From the NCBI RefSeq assembly GCF_027891095.1, contig NZ_JAQIIO010000006.1, positions 124,001 to 188,000 of the forward strand: DNA of 64,000 nucleotides. The letters are read 5' to 3'. Source of the stretch: Aliiroseovarius salicola (GTDB lineage: Bacteria > Pseudomonadota > Alphaproteobacteria > Rhodobacterales > Rhodobacteraceae). The translations under genes and the position numbers were made by a program. How positions within the stretch are numbered: position 1 is the first letter of the stretch; each line of letters starts with the position of its first letter. Of this stretch, positions 47,376 through 55,319 are shown piece after piece. The notes below the pieces were generated by a model. The model ran no database searches. It worked only from the letters and a program-made list of their open reading frames with translations, and had not been told where the DNA came from.

Positions 47376-48362
47376 ATGGTTCAAAACACAACACCAAACA
47401 ATGCCCAAACGGACGGCCAATGCCGCTATGTGTTTGTGCTGGTGAATGAGTTTACTCTTTTGAGTTTTGCGGGCGCTGTCGATGCGCTGCGGATTGCCAA
47501 TCGCGCATCTGGGCGTGAGATTTACGACTGGGTGTTGCTCAGCGAAGGCGGGCAGCCCGTCACTTGTTCTGCCGGGGCAGTATTTCAGGTTGATGGCGAT
47601 CTGGGTGAGTTGAAACGAGATGACATCATGGTCATCTGCTCAGGGGTAAACGTGCAGTCAAACTGTTCTCAGAAACTGCTTAACTGGCTGCGTCGCGAAG
47701 CGCGCCGAGGTGTCAAGATTGCGGGACTCTGTACCGCGTCGCACATCATGGCAAAAGCAGGTCTTCTGACGGACAAACGCGCCACGATTCATTGGGAAAA
47801 CCACGACAGTTTTGCAGAAGAATTCGACGATGTAGAACTGACAAAACGGGTATTTGTCATTGACGGTTCGCGTATGACCGCTGCGGGTGGCACCGCGTCA
47901 ATGGACCTGATGCTGAAGCTGATTGCCCAGCAGCGTGGAGAAGAGATCGCCAACGTGGTGGCAGATCAGCAGATCTATACTTCGATCCGTACTGATCGCG
48001 ACAGTCAACGCCTGTCCGTTCCGACGCGGATCGGTGTACGTCATCCGAAACTGTCCGAAGTTATTCAGCGTATGGAAGCCAATATCGAAGAGCCAATCTC
48101 TCCTTCTGTACTGGCCACTGAGGTTGGGATGTCCACCCGACAATTGGAACGCCTCTTCCGCCGTTATCTCAACCGTTCACCCAAACGCTACTATATGGAA
48201 CTGCGCCTGCAAAAAGCGCGGAACCTGTTGATGCAGACGAATATGAGCGTGATCAACGTTGCGCTTGCCTGTGGTTTTTCCAGCCCGTCGCATTTCTCGA
48301 AATGCTACCGGTCGCATTATGAAACTACACCTTATCGGGAACGCGGCAGCCAGTCAGGGTAG
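47376..48362 (+). CDS. GlxA-family transcriptional regulator (DJ-1/PfpI + AraC)
   Basis: The 328-residue protein joins an N-terminal DJ-1/PfpI-like domain (RYVFVLVNEFTLLSFAGAVDALRIANRASG, and GLCTASHIMAKAGLLTDKRATIHWEN around the former nucleophile elbow). A C-terminal AraC double HTH follows (PISPSVLATEVGMSTRQLERLFRRYLNRSPKRYY; VALACGFSSPSHFSKCYRSHY). This architecture includes GbdR, CdhR and ArgR, regulators of glycine betaine, carnitine and arginine catabolism. The GlcxxS-type Cys is in GLCTAS. It is 220 bases upstream of the ABC importer on the same strand, a likely target. It is divergent from DAHP synthase across 317 bases. Confidence 0.88.
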   Translation: MVQNTTPNNAQTDGQCRYVFVLVNEFTLLSFAGAVDALRIANRASGREIYDWVLLSEGGQPVTCSAGAVFQVDGDLGELKRDDIMVICSGVNVQSNCSQKLLNWLRREARRGVKIAGLCTASHIMAKAGLLTDKRATIHWENHDSFAEEFDDVELTKRVFVIDGSRMTAAGGTASMDLMLKLIAQQRGEEIANVVADQQIYTSIRTDRDSQRLSVPTRIGVRHPKLSEVIQRMEANIEEPISPSVLATEVGMSTRQLERLFRRYLNRSPKRYYMELRLQKARNLLMQTNMSVINVALACGFSSPSHFSKCYRSHYETTPYRERGSQSG

Positions 48363-48584
48363 CCCGAACATTCCTTTGCCAGAACGAACATCCTAGGTTT
48401 TACTTATGAATTCCAAGTGGTTGTCTGGGGTTTTAACTGTTGGGCAATGACCGGTCCGGTTGAGAAGACCGAATTGATGTCGCGACGGATTTGCGAGTCA
48501 TTTCTTCGCATGCGGGTCTTTTCATTTTCCTTATTCGGCCCTAGTGTGACCTTTGGGAGAATTTTCCAATTGGGAGAGAAAAAT

Positions 48585-49772
48585 ATGAAAAAGATGCTGA
48601 TGGCGACCGCTGCCACTGCACTGATGACTGGCGCCGCATTTGCTGATGGAGATGTCATCAAACTGGGTACTATTCTCGGCTATACCGGGCCCATCGAAAG
48701 CCTGACCCCGCATATGGCGGGTGGTGCAGAGCTTGCCATGGCAGAAGTTTCTGCCTCGGGTCTTTTGCTCGGCGGAAAGACCGTTGAATCCGTTCGTGCA
48801 GATTCGACTTGTGTAGACAGTGCCGCAGCAACCGCTGCTGCTGAAAAACTGATCACCTCGGATGGCGTCAAAGGTCTGATGGGCCCGGATTGCTCGGGTG
48901 TTACCGGTGCGGTTCTGGCAAACGTTGCTGTTCCGAATGGCATCGTAATGATCTCACCTTCGGCAACTTCGCCGGGCCTGACCGATGCTGAAGACAACGG
49001 ACTGTTCTTCCGCACCGCTCCGTCAGATGCACGTCAGTCGAGCGTCATGTCAGACATTCTGAAAGAAAATGGCGTTGGTTCTGTTGCTGTGACCTACACC
49101 AACAACGACTACGGCAAAGGCATGGCTGACGCTTTCAAAGCCGCGTTTGAAGCCGCTGGCGGTGAAGTGACCATCGTCGCTGCTCACGAAGACGGTAAAG
49201 CTGACTACACCGCAGAAGTTGGTGCTCTGGCCTCGGCAGGCGGTGACCTTCTGGTTGTTGCCGGTTACGTGGATCAAGGTGGTGCAGGCATCGTACGCGG
49301 CGCGCTCGACACCGGTGCATTTGACATGTTCCACTTCCCAGACGGCATGATCGGTGAGAACCTCGAGAACAACTTCGGGTCAGAAATCGAGGGCTCAACC
49401 GGGCAGATCGCGGGTACAGACAGCCCGGGTGCTTCGACCTTTGCTGATCTTGTGGGTGACAAGTTCACCGTCGACAGCCCCTACACTGGTGAAAGCTACG
49501 ACGCTGCAGCTTTGATCCTTCTGGCGATGCAGGCTGCTGGTTCGGCTGAATCTGCTGACTACGCTTCGAAGGTGGAAATGGTTGCCAACGCTCCGGGTGA
49601 GAAAATCTATCCGGGTGAACTCGCAAAAGGCCTGCAGATCCTGGCTGATGGTGGCGAAATCGACTATGTCGGCGCCACCGCGGTTGAACTGATCAATGGT
49701 GGCGAAGCCTCCGGCGGATACCGCGAGATCAAGATCGATGGCGGCAAAATCGAAACGGTTAAATTCCGCTGA
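48585..49772 (+). CDS. ABC transporter substrate-binding protein (branched-chain amino acid type)
   Basis: A periplasmic binding protein of the LivJ/K (Peripla_BP_6) type. The ATG at 48585 has GGGAGAG upstream and starts a signal peptide (MKKMLMATAATALMTGAAFA, mature from DGDVIKLGT). The 395-residue protein shows TILGYTGPIESLTPHMAGGAELAMAEV, DSTCVDSAAATAAAEKLITSDGVKGLMGPDCSG, VTYTNNDYGKGMADAFKAAFEAAGGEV and YTGESYDAAALILLAMQ. The ligand is unknown: branched-chain amino acids, amides, urea and aromatic acids all use this family. A terminator-like stem after it would raise its level above that of the membrane components. Confidence 0.93.
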   Translation: MKKMLMATAATALMTGAAFADGDVIKLGTILGYTGPIESLTPHMAGGAELAMAEVSASGLLLGGKTVESVRADSTCVDSAAATAAAEKLITSDGVKGLMGPDCSGVTGAVLANVAVPNGIVMISPSATSPGLTDAEDNGLFFRTAPSDARQSSVMSDILKENGVGSVAVTYTNNDYGKGMADAFKAAFEAAGGEVTIVAAHEDGKADYTAEVGALASAGGDLLVVAGYVDQGGAGIVRGALDTGAFDMFHFPDGMIGENLENNFGSEIEGSTGQIAGTDSPGASTFADLVGDKFTVDSPYTGESYDAAALILLAMQAAGSAESADYASKVEMVANAPGEKIYPGELAKGLQILADGGEIDYVGATAVELINGGEASGGYREIKIDGGKIETVKFR

Positions 49773-49797
49773 ATCTGACGCCATAACAGAAACGATG

Positions 49798-49823
49798 CAG
49801 CCCGGATTTTTCCGGGCTGTTTC
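49798..49823 (+). terminator. Attenuating terminator between binding protein and ATPase genes
   Basis: CAGCCCGGA pairs perfectly with TCCGGGCTG around a TTTT loop, followed by TTTCC. The short T tract suggests partial read-through, which fits an operon whose first gene must be made in excess. Confidence 0.8.
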
Positions 49824-49865
49824 CGTAAGATACGCGGCCATCTTAAGGTTGTGAGAGGGGAAAAC

Positions 49866-50645
49866 ATGATCGTCATAGAAGACGTTCACAAGCACTTTGG
49901 CGGCTTTCGGGCTGTGGATGGTGCAACGATGCGGATCGAAGATCGCTCGATCACCGGGCTGATTGGCCCCAACGGGGCGGGCAAGACCACGCTCTTTAAC
50001 GTGATTGCCGGTGTGCTGAAACCGACCTCTGGTCGGATCACCATGGCTGGTGAAGACATCACCGGCCTGCCTCCGCATGAATTGTTTCATAAGGGCTTGT
50101 TGCGTACGTTCCAGATTGCCCATGAGTTTGGCTCGATGACCTGTCGCGAGAACCTGATGATGGTTCCGGGTGGTCAGTCAGGTGAACAACTCTGGAACAC
50201 CTGGTTCGGTCGCAAACGCATCGCGGATGAAGAACGCGCCCTGCGGGCCAAAGCGGACGAAGTTCTTGAATTTCTGACCATTTCCCACATTGCAGATCTG
50301 CGGGCGGGTGAGATTTCGGGGGGCCAGAAAAAGCTCCTGGAATTGGGCCGCACCATGATGGTCGACGCCAAGATCGTGTTCCTCGATGAGGTGGGCGCCG
50401 GCGTGAACCGCACCCTGCTCTACACCATCGCCGACGCGATCAAGCGCCTGAATGAAGAGCGTGGATACACCTTTGTTGTGATCGAACACGACATGGATTT
50501 CATCGAAAAACTTTGCGACCCGGTCATCTGTATGGCTGAGGGCAAAGTACTCGCACAGGGCACATTGGCCGAGATTAAGGCCAATGAACAGGTGATCGAG
50601 GCTTATCTCGGCACCGGGCTCAAGAACAAGAAAGAGGACGCGTAA
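49866..50645 (+). CDS. ABC transporter ATP-binding protein, LivG type
   Basis: The ATG at 49866 (MIVIEDVHKHFGGFRAVDGATM) has GAGGGG upstream; a GTG five codons earlier is in frame but badly placed. The 259-residue ATPase has Walker A GPNGAGKTT, signature ISGGQKKLLELGRTM, and Walker B KIVFLDEVGAGVN. The last is unusual: LDEV replaces the common LDEP, although the catalytic Glu is kept. The His of the switch region is in FVVIEHDMDFI. The C-terminus (NEQVIEAYLG) is typical of LivG. It is directly followed by the LivF-type gene. Confidence 0.93.
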   Translation: MIVIEDVHKHFGGFRAVDGATMRIEDRSITGLIGPNGAGKTTLFNVIAGVLKPTSGRITMAGEDITGLPPHELFHKGLLRTFQIAHEFGSMTCRENLMMVPGGQSGEQLWNTWFGRKRIADEERALRAKADEVLEFLTISHIADLRAGEISGGQKKLLELGRTMMVDAKIVFLDEVGAGVNRTLLYTIADAIKRLNEERGYTFVVIEHDMDFIEKLCDPVICMAEGKVLAQGTLAEIKANEQVIEAYLGTGLKNKKEDA

Positions 50646-51362
50646 ATGGCTGACCCTTTCCTGATTGGTGACAACATGACCGGCGGCTATGGCAGACATG
50701 GTCCGGACATCCTGCATGATTGCACCATCTCCGTCGAAAAAGGCGAAATTGCCGTGATTGTCGGCCCCAATGGCGCAGGCAAATCAACTGGCATGAAAGC
50801 CGTGTTTGGGATGCTGAACCTGCGACAGGGCGCAGTGCGTCTGGATGGCGAAGACATCACCAATCTGTCTCCGCAAGCCCGCGTATACAAGGGCATGGGT
50901 TTTGTTCCCCAGACCCACAATATCTTTGGCTCGATGAGTGTGGAAGAGAACCTCGAGATGGGCGGATTTATCCGCACCGACGATATCTCTGAGACCATCG
51001 AACAGGTTTACGAGCTTTTCCCGATCCTGCGCGAAAAACGCAATCAGGCCGCGGGTGAGCTGTCTGGCGGTCAACGTCAACAGGTGGCCGTGGGCCGCGC
51101 GTTAATGACCAAACCGAGCGTTCTGATGCTGGACGAACCCACCGCTGGGGTATCCCCCATCGTGATGGACGAACTTTTTGACCGGATCATCGAAGTGGCA
51201 AAAACCGGGATCTCGATCCTGATGGTGGAGCAAAACGCTCGCCAAGCCCTCGAAATCGCTGACAAAGGTTATGTTCTTGTTCAGGGGCGCAATGCCCACA
51301 CCGGAACTGGCAAATCCCTTCTGGCCGACCCTGAGGTCCGCCAATCGTTCCTGGGAGGCTGA
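50646..51362 (+). CDS. ABC transporter ATP-binding protein, LivF type
   Basis: A 238-residue ATPase starting immediately after the preceding stop (TAAATG). Walker A is GPNGAGKST, signature LSGGQRQQVAVGRALM, Walker B VLMLDEPTAGVSP, and the switch-region residue in ILMVEQNARQALEI is Gln, as is normal for LivF. The short C-terminus (GTGKSLLADPEVRQSFLGG) matches the family. It pairs with the LivG-type subunit to drive the two permeases that follow. Confidence 0.93.
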   Translation: MADPFLIGDNMTGGYGRHGPDILHDCTISVEKGEIAVIVGPNGAGKSTGMKAVFGMLNLRQGAVRLDGEDITNLSPQARVYKGMGFVPQTHNIFGSMSVEENLEMGGFIRTDDISETIEQVYELFPILREKRNQAAGELSGGQRQQVAVGRALMTKPSVLMLDEPTAGVSPIVMDELFDRIIEVAKTGISILMVEQNARQALEIADKGYVLVQGRNAHTGTGKSLLADPEVRQSFLGG

Positions 51363-51364
51363 TT

Positions 51365-52375
51365 ATGGACTTTCTCAATGCAATTGTGGCGCTCAGTAAC
51401 TTTGTTCTGATCCCCGCCATCGCTTACGGCTCGCAGCTCGCCATTGGCGCGCTGGGGGTCACAATGATCTATGGCATCCTACGCTTTTCCAACTTCGCCC
51501 ATGGCGACAGCATGGCCTTTGGTGCGATGATCACGATCTTTGTCACTTGGTGGTTCCAGTCGATGGGCGTGTCGATCTCGCCCCTGCCAACCGCCCTACT
51601 CGCCCTGCCCTTCGGCATCCTTGGAACCGCGCTGATGGTGTTGGCGACAGACCGCATGGTCTATCGCTTCTATCGTCAGGTGAAAGCCAAACCGATTGTG
51701 TTTGTGATGGCATCGCTTGGCGTCATGTTTATCATGAACGGTGTGGTACGCTTTCTAATTGGGCCGGGAGAACAGCGGTTTGCCGATGGTGCACGTTTCA
51801 TCATAAAGGCGCGTGATTTCAAAGAGATGACCGGGCTTCGCGAAGGTCTGGCCTTCAAAACCAGTCAGGGCATCACTGTGATCACAGCAATTTTGATTGT
51901 GGCGTTCCTGTTCTGGTTCCTAAACAAGACCCGCACCGGCAAATCGATGCGTGCCTTTAGTGACAACGAAGATCTGGCTCTGCTGTCGGGCATCAACCCG
52001 GAGCGCGTGGTGATGGTCACTTGGATCATCGTTGCCTCGCTAATAACCATCGCAGGTGTGCTTTACGGTCTGGACAAGAGCTTCAAACCCTTCACATATT
52101 TCCAGCTTCTGCTGCCAATCTTTGCCTCCGCCATTGTTGGCGGGCTCGGCAACCCGCTTGGCGCGATTGCCGGTGGTTTCGTGATTGCCTTTTCCGAGGT
52201 CACGATCACCTATGCCTGGAAGAAGGTGGCGGTCTATCTGCTGCCTGAAGCGTTGGAGCCATCGGGTCTCGCCCAACTACTTTCCACCGACTATAAATTC
52301 GCGGTCAGTTTCGTGATCCTGATCGTGGTTCTGCTGATCAAGCCCACCGGGCTATTCAAGGGGCAATCGGTATGA
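51365..52375 (+). CDS. ABC transporter permease, LivH type
   Basis: A 336-residue inner-membrane permease with about eight hydrophobic segments. The block IYGILRFSNFAHGDSMAFGAMITIF is the LivH hallmark. The EAA-like loop is seen at FSDNEDLALLSGINPERVVMVTWIIV, followed by FASAIVGGLGNPLGAIAGGFVIAFSEV. It starts two bases after the LivF-type stop, and its end overlaps the next permease (ATGA). Confidence 0.93.
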   Translation: MDFLNAIVALSNFVLIPAIAYGSQLAIGALGVTMIYGILRFSNFAHGDSMAFGAMITIFVTWWFQSMGVSISPLPTALLALPFGILGTALMVLATDRMVYRFYRQVKAKPIVFVMASLGVMFIMNGVVRFLIGPGEQRFADGARFIIKARDFKEMTGLREGLAFKTSQGITVITAILIVAFLFWFLNKTRTGKSMRAFSDNEDLALLSGINPERVVMVTWIIVASLITIAGVLYGLDKSFKPFTYFQLLLPIFASAIVGGLGNPLGAIAGGFVIAFSEVTITYAWKKVAVYLLPEALEPSGLAQLLSTDYKFAVSFVILIVVLLIKPTGLFKGQSV

Positions 52376-53727
52376 CCAAGGATATGCGCACTCCGATCCT
52401 GTTTGCCGTCATGGCACTTCTGTTCATCCTCGAAGGCACCACCTCGTTCTGGGTCTTCTCCGGCAGCTGGAACACTTCGCTTGCGATCCTCAATATGGCG
52501 TTGATCTCGGCGATCATGGCGTTGGGGGTGAACCTTCAATGGGGTTATGCGGGGCTTTTCAATGTCGGTATCATGGGCTTTGTCGCTCTTGGCGGTCTGG
52601 CGACTGTGCTGATCTCGATGCCTGCCACGCCGGGCGCCTGGACCGGTGGCGGGTTCCAAATTGTATTTAGCCTGCTGCTTGGGGCTGGAACGGTGGCTGC
52701 GGCGATTTCACTTTTCAAACGCATGGCACCGGGCCGCAATCGCGGAATAGCCCTGTTTGCTTTGCTGGCCATCGGGTTCTTCCTGTTCCGCTATGTCTTT
52801 GACGGCGGTGTGGAAGGTGTCGAAGCGATCAACCCGGCCTCGACCGGTAACATCGGCGGTCTCAACCCCGGTGGTCCGGACGGTTACAAGGATCATGGCT
52901 ATATGGCACTGATCGCGTGGCCTGTAGGTGGCCTGTTGGCAGCTGGCGCTGCATGGATCGTCGGAAAAACCGCTCTTGGTCTGCGTTCAGATTACCTTGC
53001 CATTGCCACGCTGGGCATTGCCGAGATTGTGCTGGCCGTAGTGAAAAACGAAGATTGGCTGGCCCGAGGTGTAAAGAACGTCATCGGCCTGCCTCGTCCC
53101 GTGCCTTACGAGGTTGACCTACAGAACAGCGCCGAGTTTGTGGCGAAGGCAGAAAGCTGGGGGGCCGATGTGACCACGGCATCGACCATTGCGGTAAAGC
53201 TGTCTTACGGTCTGCTGTTCACCGCTGTACTCCTTGTGCTTCTGGTTCTCGCCCAACTGTCGCTGAAGTCGCCTTGGGGCCGGATGATGCGTGCGATCCG
53301 TGACAATGAAGTCGCGGCTCAGGCCATGGGCAAAAACGTAACCAAACGCCATCTACAGATCTTTGTTCTGGGCTCTGCCATTTGTGGTCTGGCCGGTGCG
53401 ATGATGACCACGCTGGACGGGCAGTTGACTCCCGGGTCCTACCAACCACTGCGTTTCACCTTCCTGATTTGGGTCATGGTGATCGTTGGCGGATCGGGCA
53501 ATAATTTTGGCTCGGTACTGGGCGGTTTGCTGATTTGGTTCTTCTGGATCAAAGTTGAGCCGATTGGCAATTGGCTGATGCAGGTTGTCACCTTCGGGAT
53601 GGAAGACGGGTCTTCGTTGAAGGCACATCTACTGAACTCTGCGGCACATATGCGGTTGTTCTCAATGGGAATTGTACTGCTTCTGGTGCTACGCTTCAGT
53701 CCACGCGGTCTGATCCCAGAAAAGTAA
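52372..53727 (+). CDS. ABC transporter permease, LivM type
   Basis: The second permease, 451 residues, with LGVNLQWGYAGLFNVGIMGFVALGGLATVLI (family hallmark) near residue 55. It also has LRSDYLAIATLGIAEIVLAV, MMRAIRDNEVAAQAMGKNVTKRHLQIFVLGSAICGLAGAM, and C-terminal VLRFSPRGLIPEK. It is longer than a typical LivM: an extra stretch of about 90 residues (KRMAPGRNRGIAL through GPDGYKDHGYMAL) separates helices in the first half. The MocA-like gene starts at the base after its stop. Confidence 0.92.
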   Translation: MTKDMRTPILFAVMALLFILEGTTSFWVFSGSWNTSLAILNMALISAIMALGVNLQWGYAGLFNVGIMGFVALGGLATVLISMPATPGAWTGGGFQIVFSLLLGAGTVAAAISLFKRMAPGRNRGIALFALLAIGFFLFRYVFDGGVEGVEAINPASTGNIGGLNPGGPDGYKDHGYMALIAWPVGGLLAAGAAWIVGKTALGLRSDYLAIATLGIAEIVLAVVKNEDWLARGVKNVIGLPRPVPYEVDLQNSAEFVAKAESWGADVTTASTIAVKLSYGLLFTAVLLVLLVLAQLSLKSPWGRMMRAIRDNEVAAQAMGKNVTKRHLQIFVLGSAICGLAGAMMTTLDGQLTPGSYQPLRFTFLIWVMVIVGGSGNNFGSVLGGLLIWFFWIKVEPIGNWLMQVVTFGMEDGSSLKAHLLNSAAHMRLFSMGIVLLLVLRFSPRGLIPEK

Positions 53728-54327
53728 ATGAAAGGCTCTCCCCATCTCTGCATTCTGTTGCTGGCCGCAGGTCAGTCGAAGCGGATGGGAGGAGCTGACA
53801 AGCTGATGTTATCGATCGGTGGGCAACCGCTTCTGGCGGATCGGATCGAAACTGCACTGGCGACCGGACTTGATCTGACAGTTGTGCTTCCCCAGAAGAA
53901 AAACGCCCCACACCGATGGGCGCTTATTCCCAACGGGAACTTAAACGCCCTTCCCTGTCTAACGGCGTATCTTGGAATGGGAGAAGCCCTTGCCACCGGA
54001 TTTAAATCTATTGGCAACAGCTATGATGGGGTGCTGGTCCTGCTTGCCGATATGCCAGATTTGACAACTTTGGATATTCAGGAAGTGGCCCGTAACTATC
54101 AACATGGTTCCGTAGTACGAGGGGCTTCGCAAGACGGATCACCCGGGCATCCGGTACTTATCCCCAAACGTTTGTTTAATGGAATGACTGCGCTGCGTGG
54201 AGATCAAGGCGCTAAGGACTTGTTGTTGCGCGAAGACATCATAAAGGTTCCTCTGCCTGAGCACCACGCTTTGACGGATTTGGATACGCCAACGGATTGG
54301 GCGAACTACAAGAAGCGTTTCAAGTGA
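53728..54327 (+). CDS. MocA-like nucleotidyltransferase
   Basis: A 199-residue NTP-transferase (MobA/MocA-like) with the N-terminal nucleotide loop LLAAGQSKRMGGADKLMLSIGGQPLL. LADMPDLTTLDIQEVA (metal-binding Asp) and SPGHPVLIPKRLFNGMTALRGDQGAKDLL follow. Such proteins make cytidylylated or guanylylated molybdopterin for xanthine dehydrogenase-type enzymes, so a molybdoenzyme partner should exist outside the window. It starts directly after the permease stop (TAAATG) with no ribosome site other than AGAAAAG, hence is coupled to the importer operon. Its last eight bases overlap the convergent Hint gene. Confidence 0.85.
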   Translation: MKGSPHLCILLLAAGQSKRMGGADKLMLSIGGQPLLADRIETALATGLDLTVVLPQKKNAPHRWALIPNGNLNALPCLTAYLGMGEALATGFKSIGNSYDGVLVLLADMPDLTTLDIQEVARNYQHGSVVRGASQDGSPGHPVLIPKRLFNGMTALRGDQGAKDLLLREDIIKVPLPEHHALTDLDTPTDWANYKKRFK

Positions 54328-55003
54328 AAAGGCATGTAACTTCGTGATCATTCAGAACGATATGGTTCCGAATATAGTTGGCGATAGCCGTATCATGCGC
54401 AAGTCGTGGCATTACCCTCACGATCTCATCAAACAATTCGGGATCCGTATGCCTAATTCGCGGCATGTCGGGGCAATGTGATTCAACCCAAACACCTCCG
54501 ATTTCGATCAACTCACAATGATCGAACAGCAGATGGCATAGAGTTGGTGTCGCGGAAACCTCCCGTTCAAATTGGCTTGAAGCAAACAAACTTTGAACCG
54601 GGCAAAGCACTTCGGAGGACCCAAACAAAAGGTTCGCTCGGTCATTTGTCAGTAGAACCAAATTTCCCGGAGCCAATAGTACCTGTGTTTGGCTTTTATC
54701 TGCACCGAGAACCCGAACAAGCGGTCCTTGCTCCGGTCGAGGGCGAGATTGTCCGATCCAGCGTAACGTCTGCAAACCATTGTCGCGCGTTACCATCTGA
54801 TCCCCGATGCGTAATTCACGCGCAGGAATTTGCCCGCGTGCGGTACGAACCAAAGCGTTTAACGATATTCCGGCATCGCTGAGATTACTGCGTATTTTTT
54901 GACGTGAAGGACTTCCATGGCGCGCTCTAAAACCTTGGGGCCCTTTTGGCACGTCATAACGGGAAATATCGTATTCTATTTCTTTTACACGCAATTCAAA
55001 CAT
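54320..55003 (-). CDS. Orphan Hint-fold protein lacking the self-processing residues
   Basis: The 227-residue protein has GAGG upstream of its ATG. After 45 residues it aligns with the Hint domain of the neighbouring RTX protein: ARELRIGDQMVTRDNGLQTLRW against VEELRVGDRVITRDNGIQEIRW, and VLLTNDRANLLFGSSEVL against VLVANDRTTLYFDEREVL. The C-terminal VESHCPDMPRI and FDEIVRVMPRLA match too. The nucleophilic Cys of the CFTPGTLI block is replaced by Gly45 (GISLNALV), and the SPNH histidine of block B by Asn114 (APGN). Autocleavage by the Hint mechanism is therefore predicted to be impossible. It is not a broken gene, because reading frame, RBS and conserved blocks are intact. No signal peptide is seen. 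Confidence 0.85.
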   Translation of the reverse strand: MFELRVKEIEYDISRYDVPKGPQGFRARHGSPSRQKIRSNLSDAGISLNALVRTARGQIPARELRIGDQMVTRDNGLQTLRWIGQSRPRPEQGPLVRVLGADKSQTQVLLAPGNLVLLTNDRANLLFGSSEVLCPVQSLFASSQFEREVSATPTLCHLLFDHCELIEIGGVWVESHCPDMPRIRHTDPELFDEIVRVMPRLAHDTAIANYIRNHIVLNDHEVTCLFT

Positions 55004-55319
55004 GCGCTTACCTCATTTCACTTGTTACATACATCGATGGGTATAGATTAATCACGTCTGAAATGTGAACAGACAGGGGAAAAAAAAGCAAATTTATCGA
55101 AAATGTAAAGCGAACCCCTTTCAGGAGCTGTGTCGCTCTCATAATTTTGCCCCATTTCCACCTATGTCTCTCTAGCCGCACGTATTTCTTTATGAGCAAC
55201 GACCTCGTCATGACGTTCAACGGGCTAAATCATATTGGGTCCCGCGCCAATTGCACGAGACCCATGGTTTCAACCCCCGTTGAAACTTAGTTAATCCGCC
55301 GTTCAAGTGGACCATTCAT
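55004..55319. other. AT-rich gap between the two Hint-protein genes, with a motif shared at 58.05 kb
   Basis: No gene is supported here. The stretch is upstream of the orphan Hint gene and downstream of the RTX gene. At 55089-55104 it contains CAAATTTATCGAAAAT, nearly identical to CAAATTATCGAAAAT in the gap upstream of the RTX operon; AGGGGAAAAA and AAGCGAAC also recur in both. It may hold the promoter or a shared operator for the orphan Hint gene. I see no clear terminator for the RTX gene. Confidence 0.5.
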
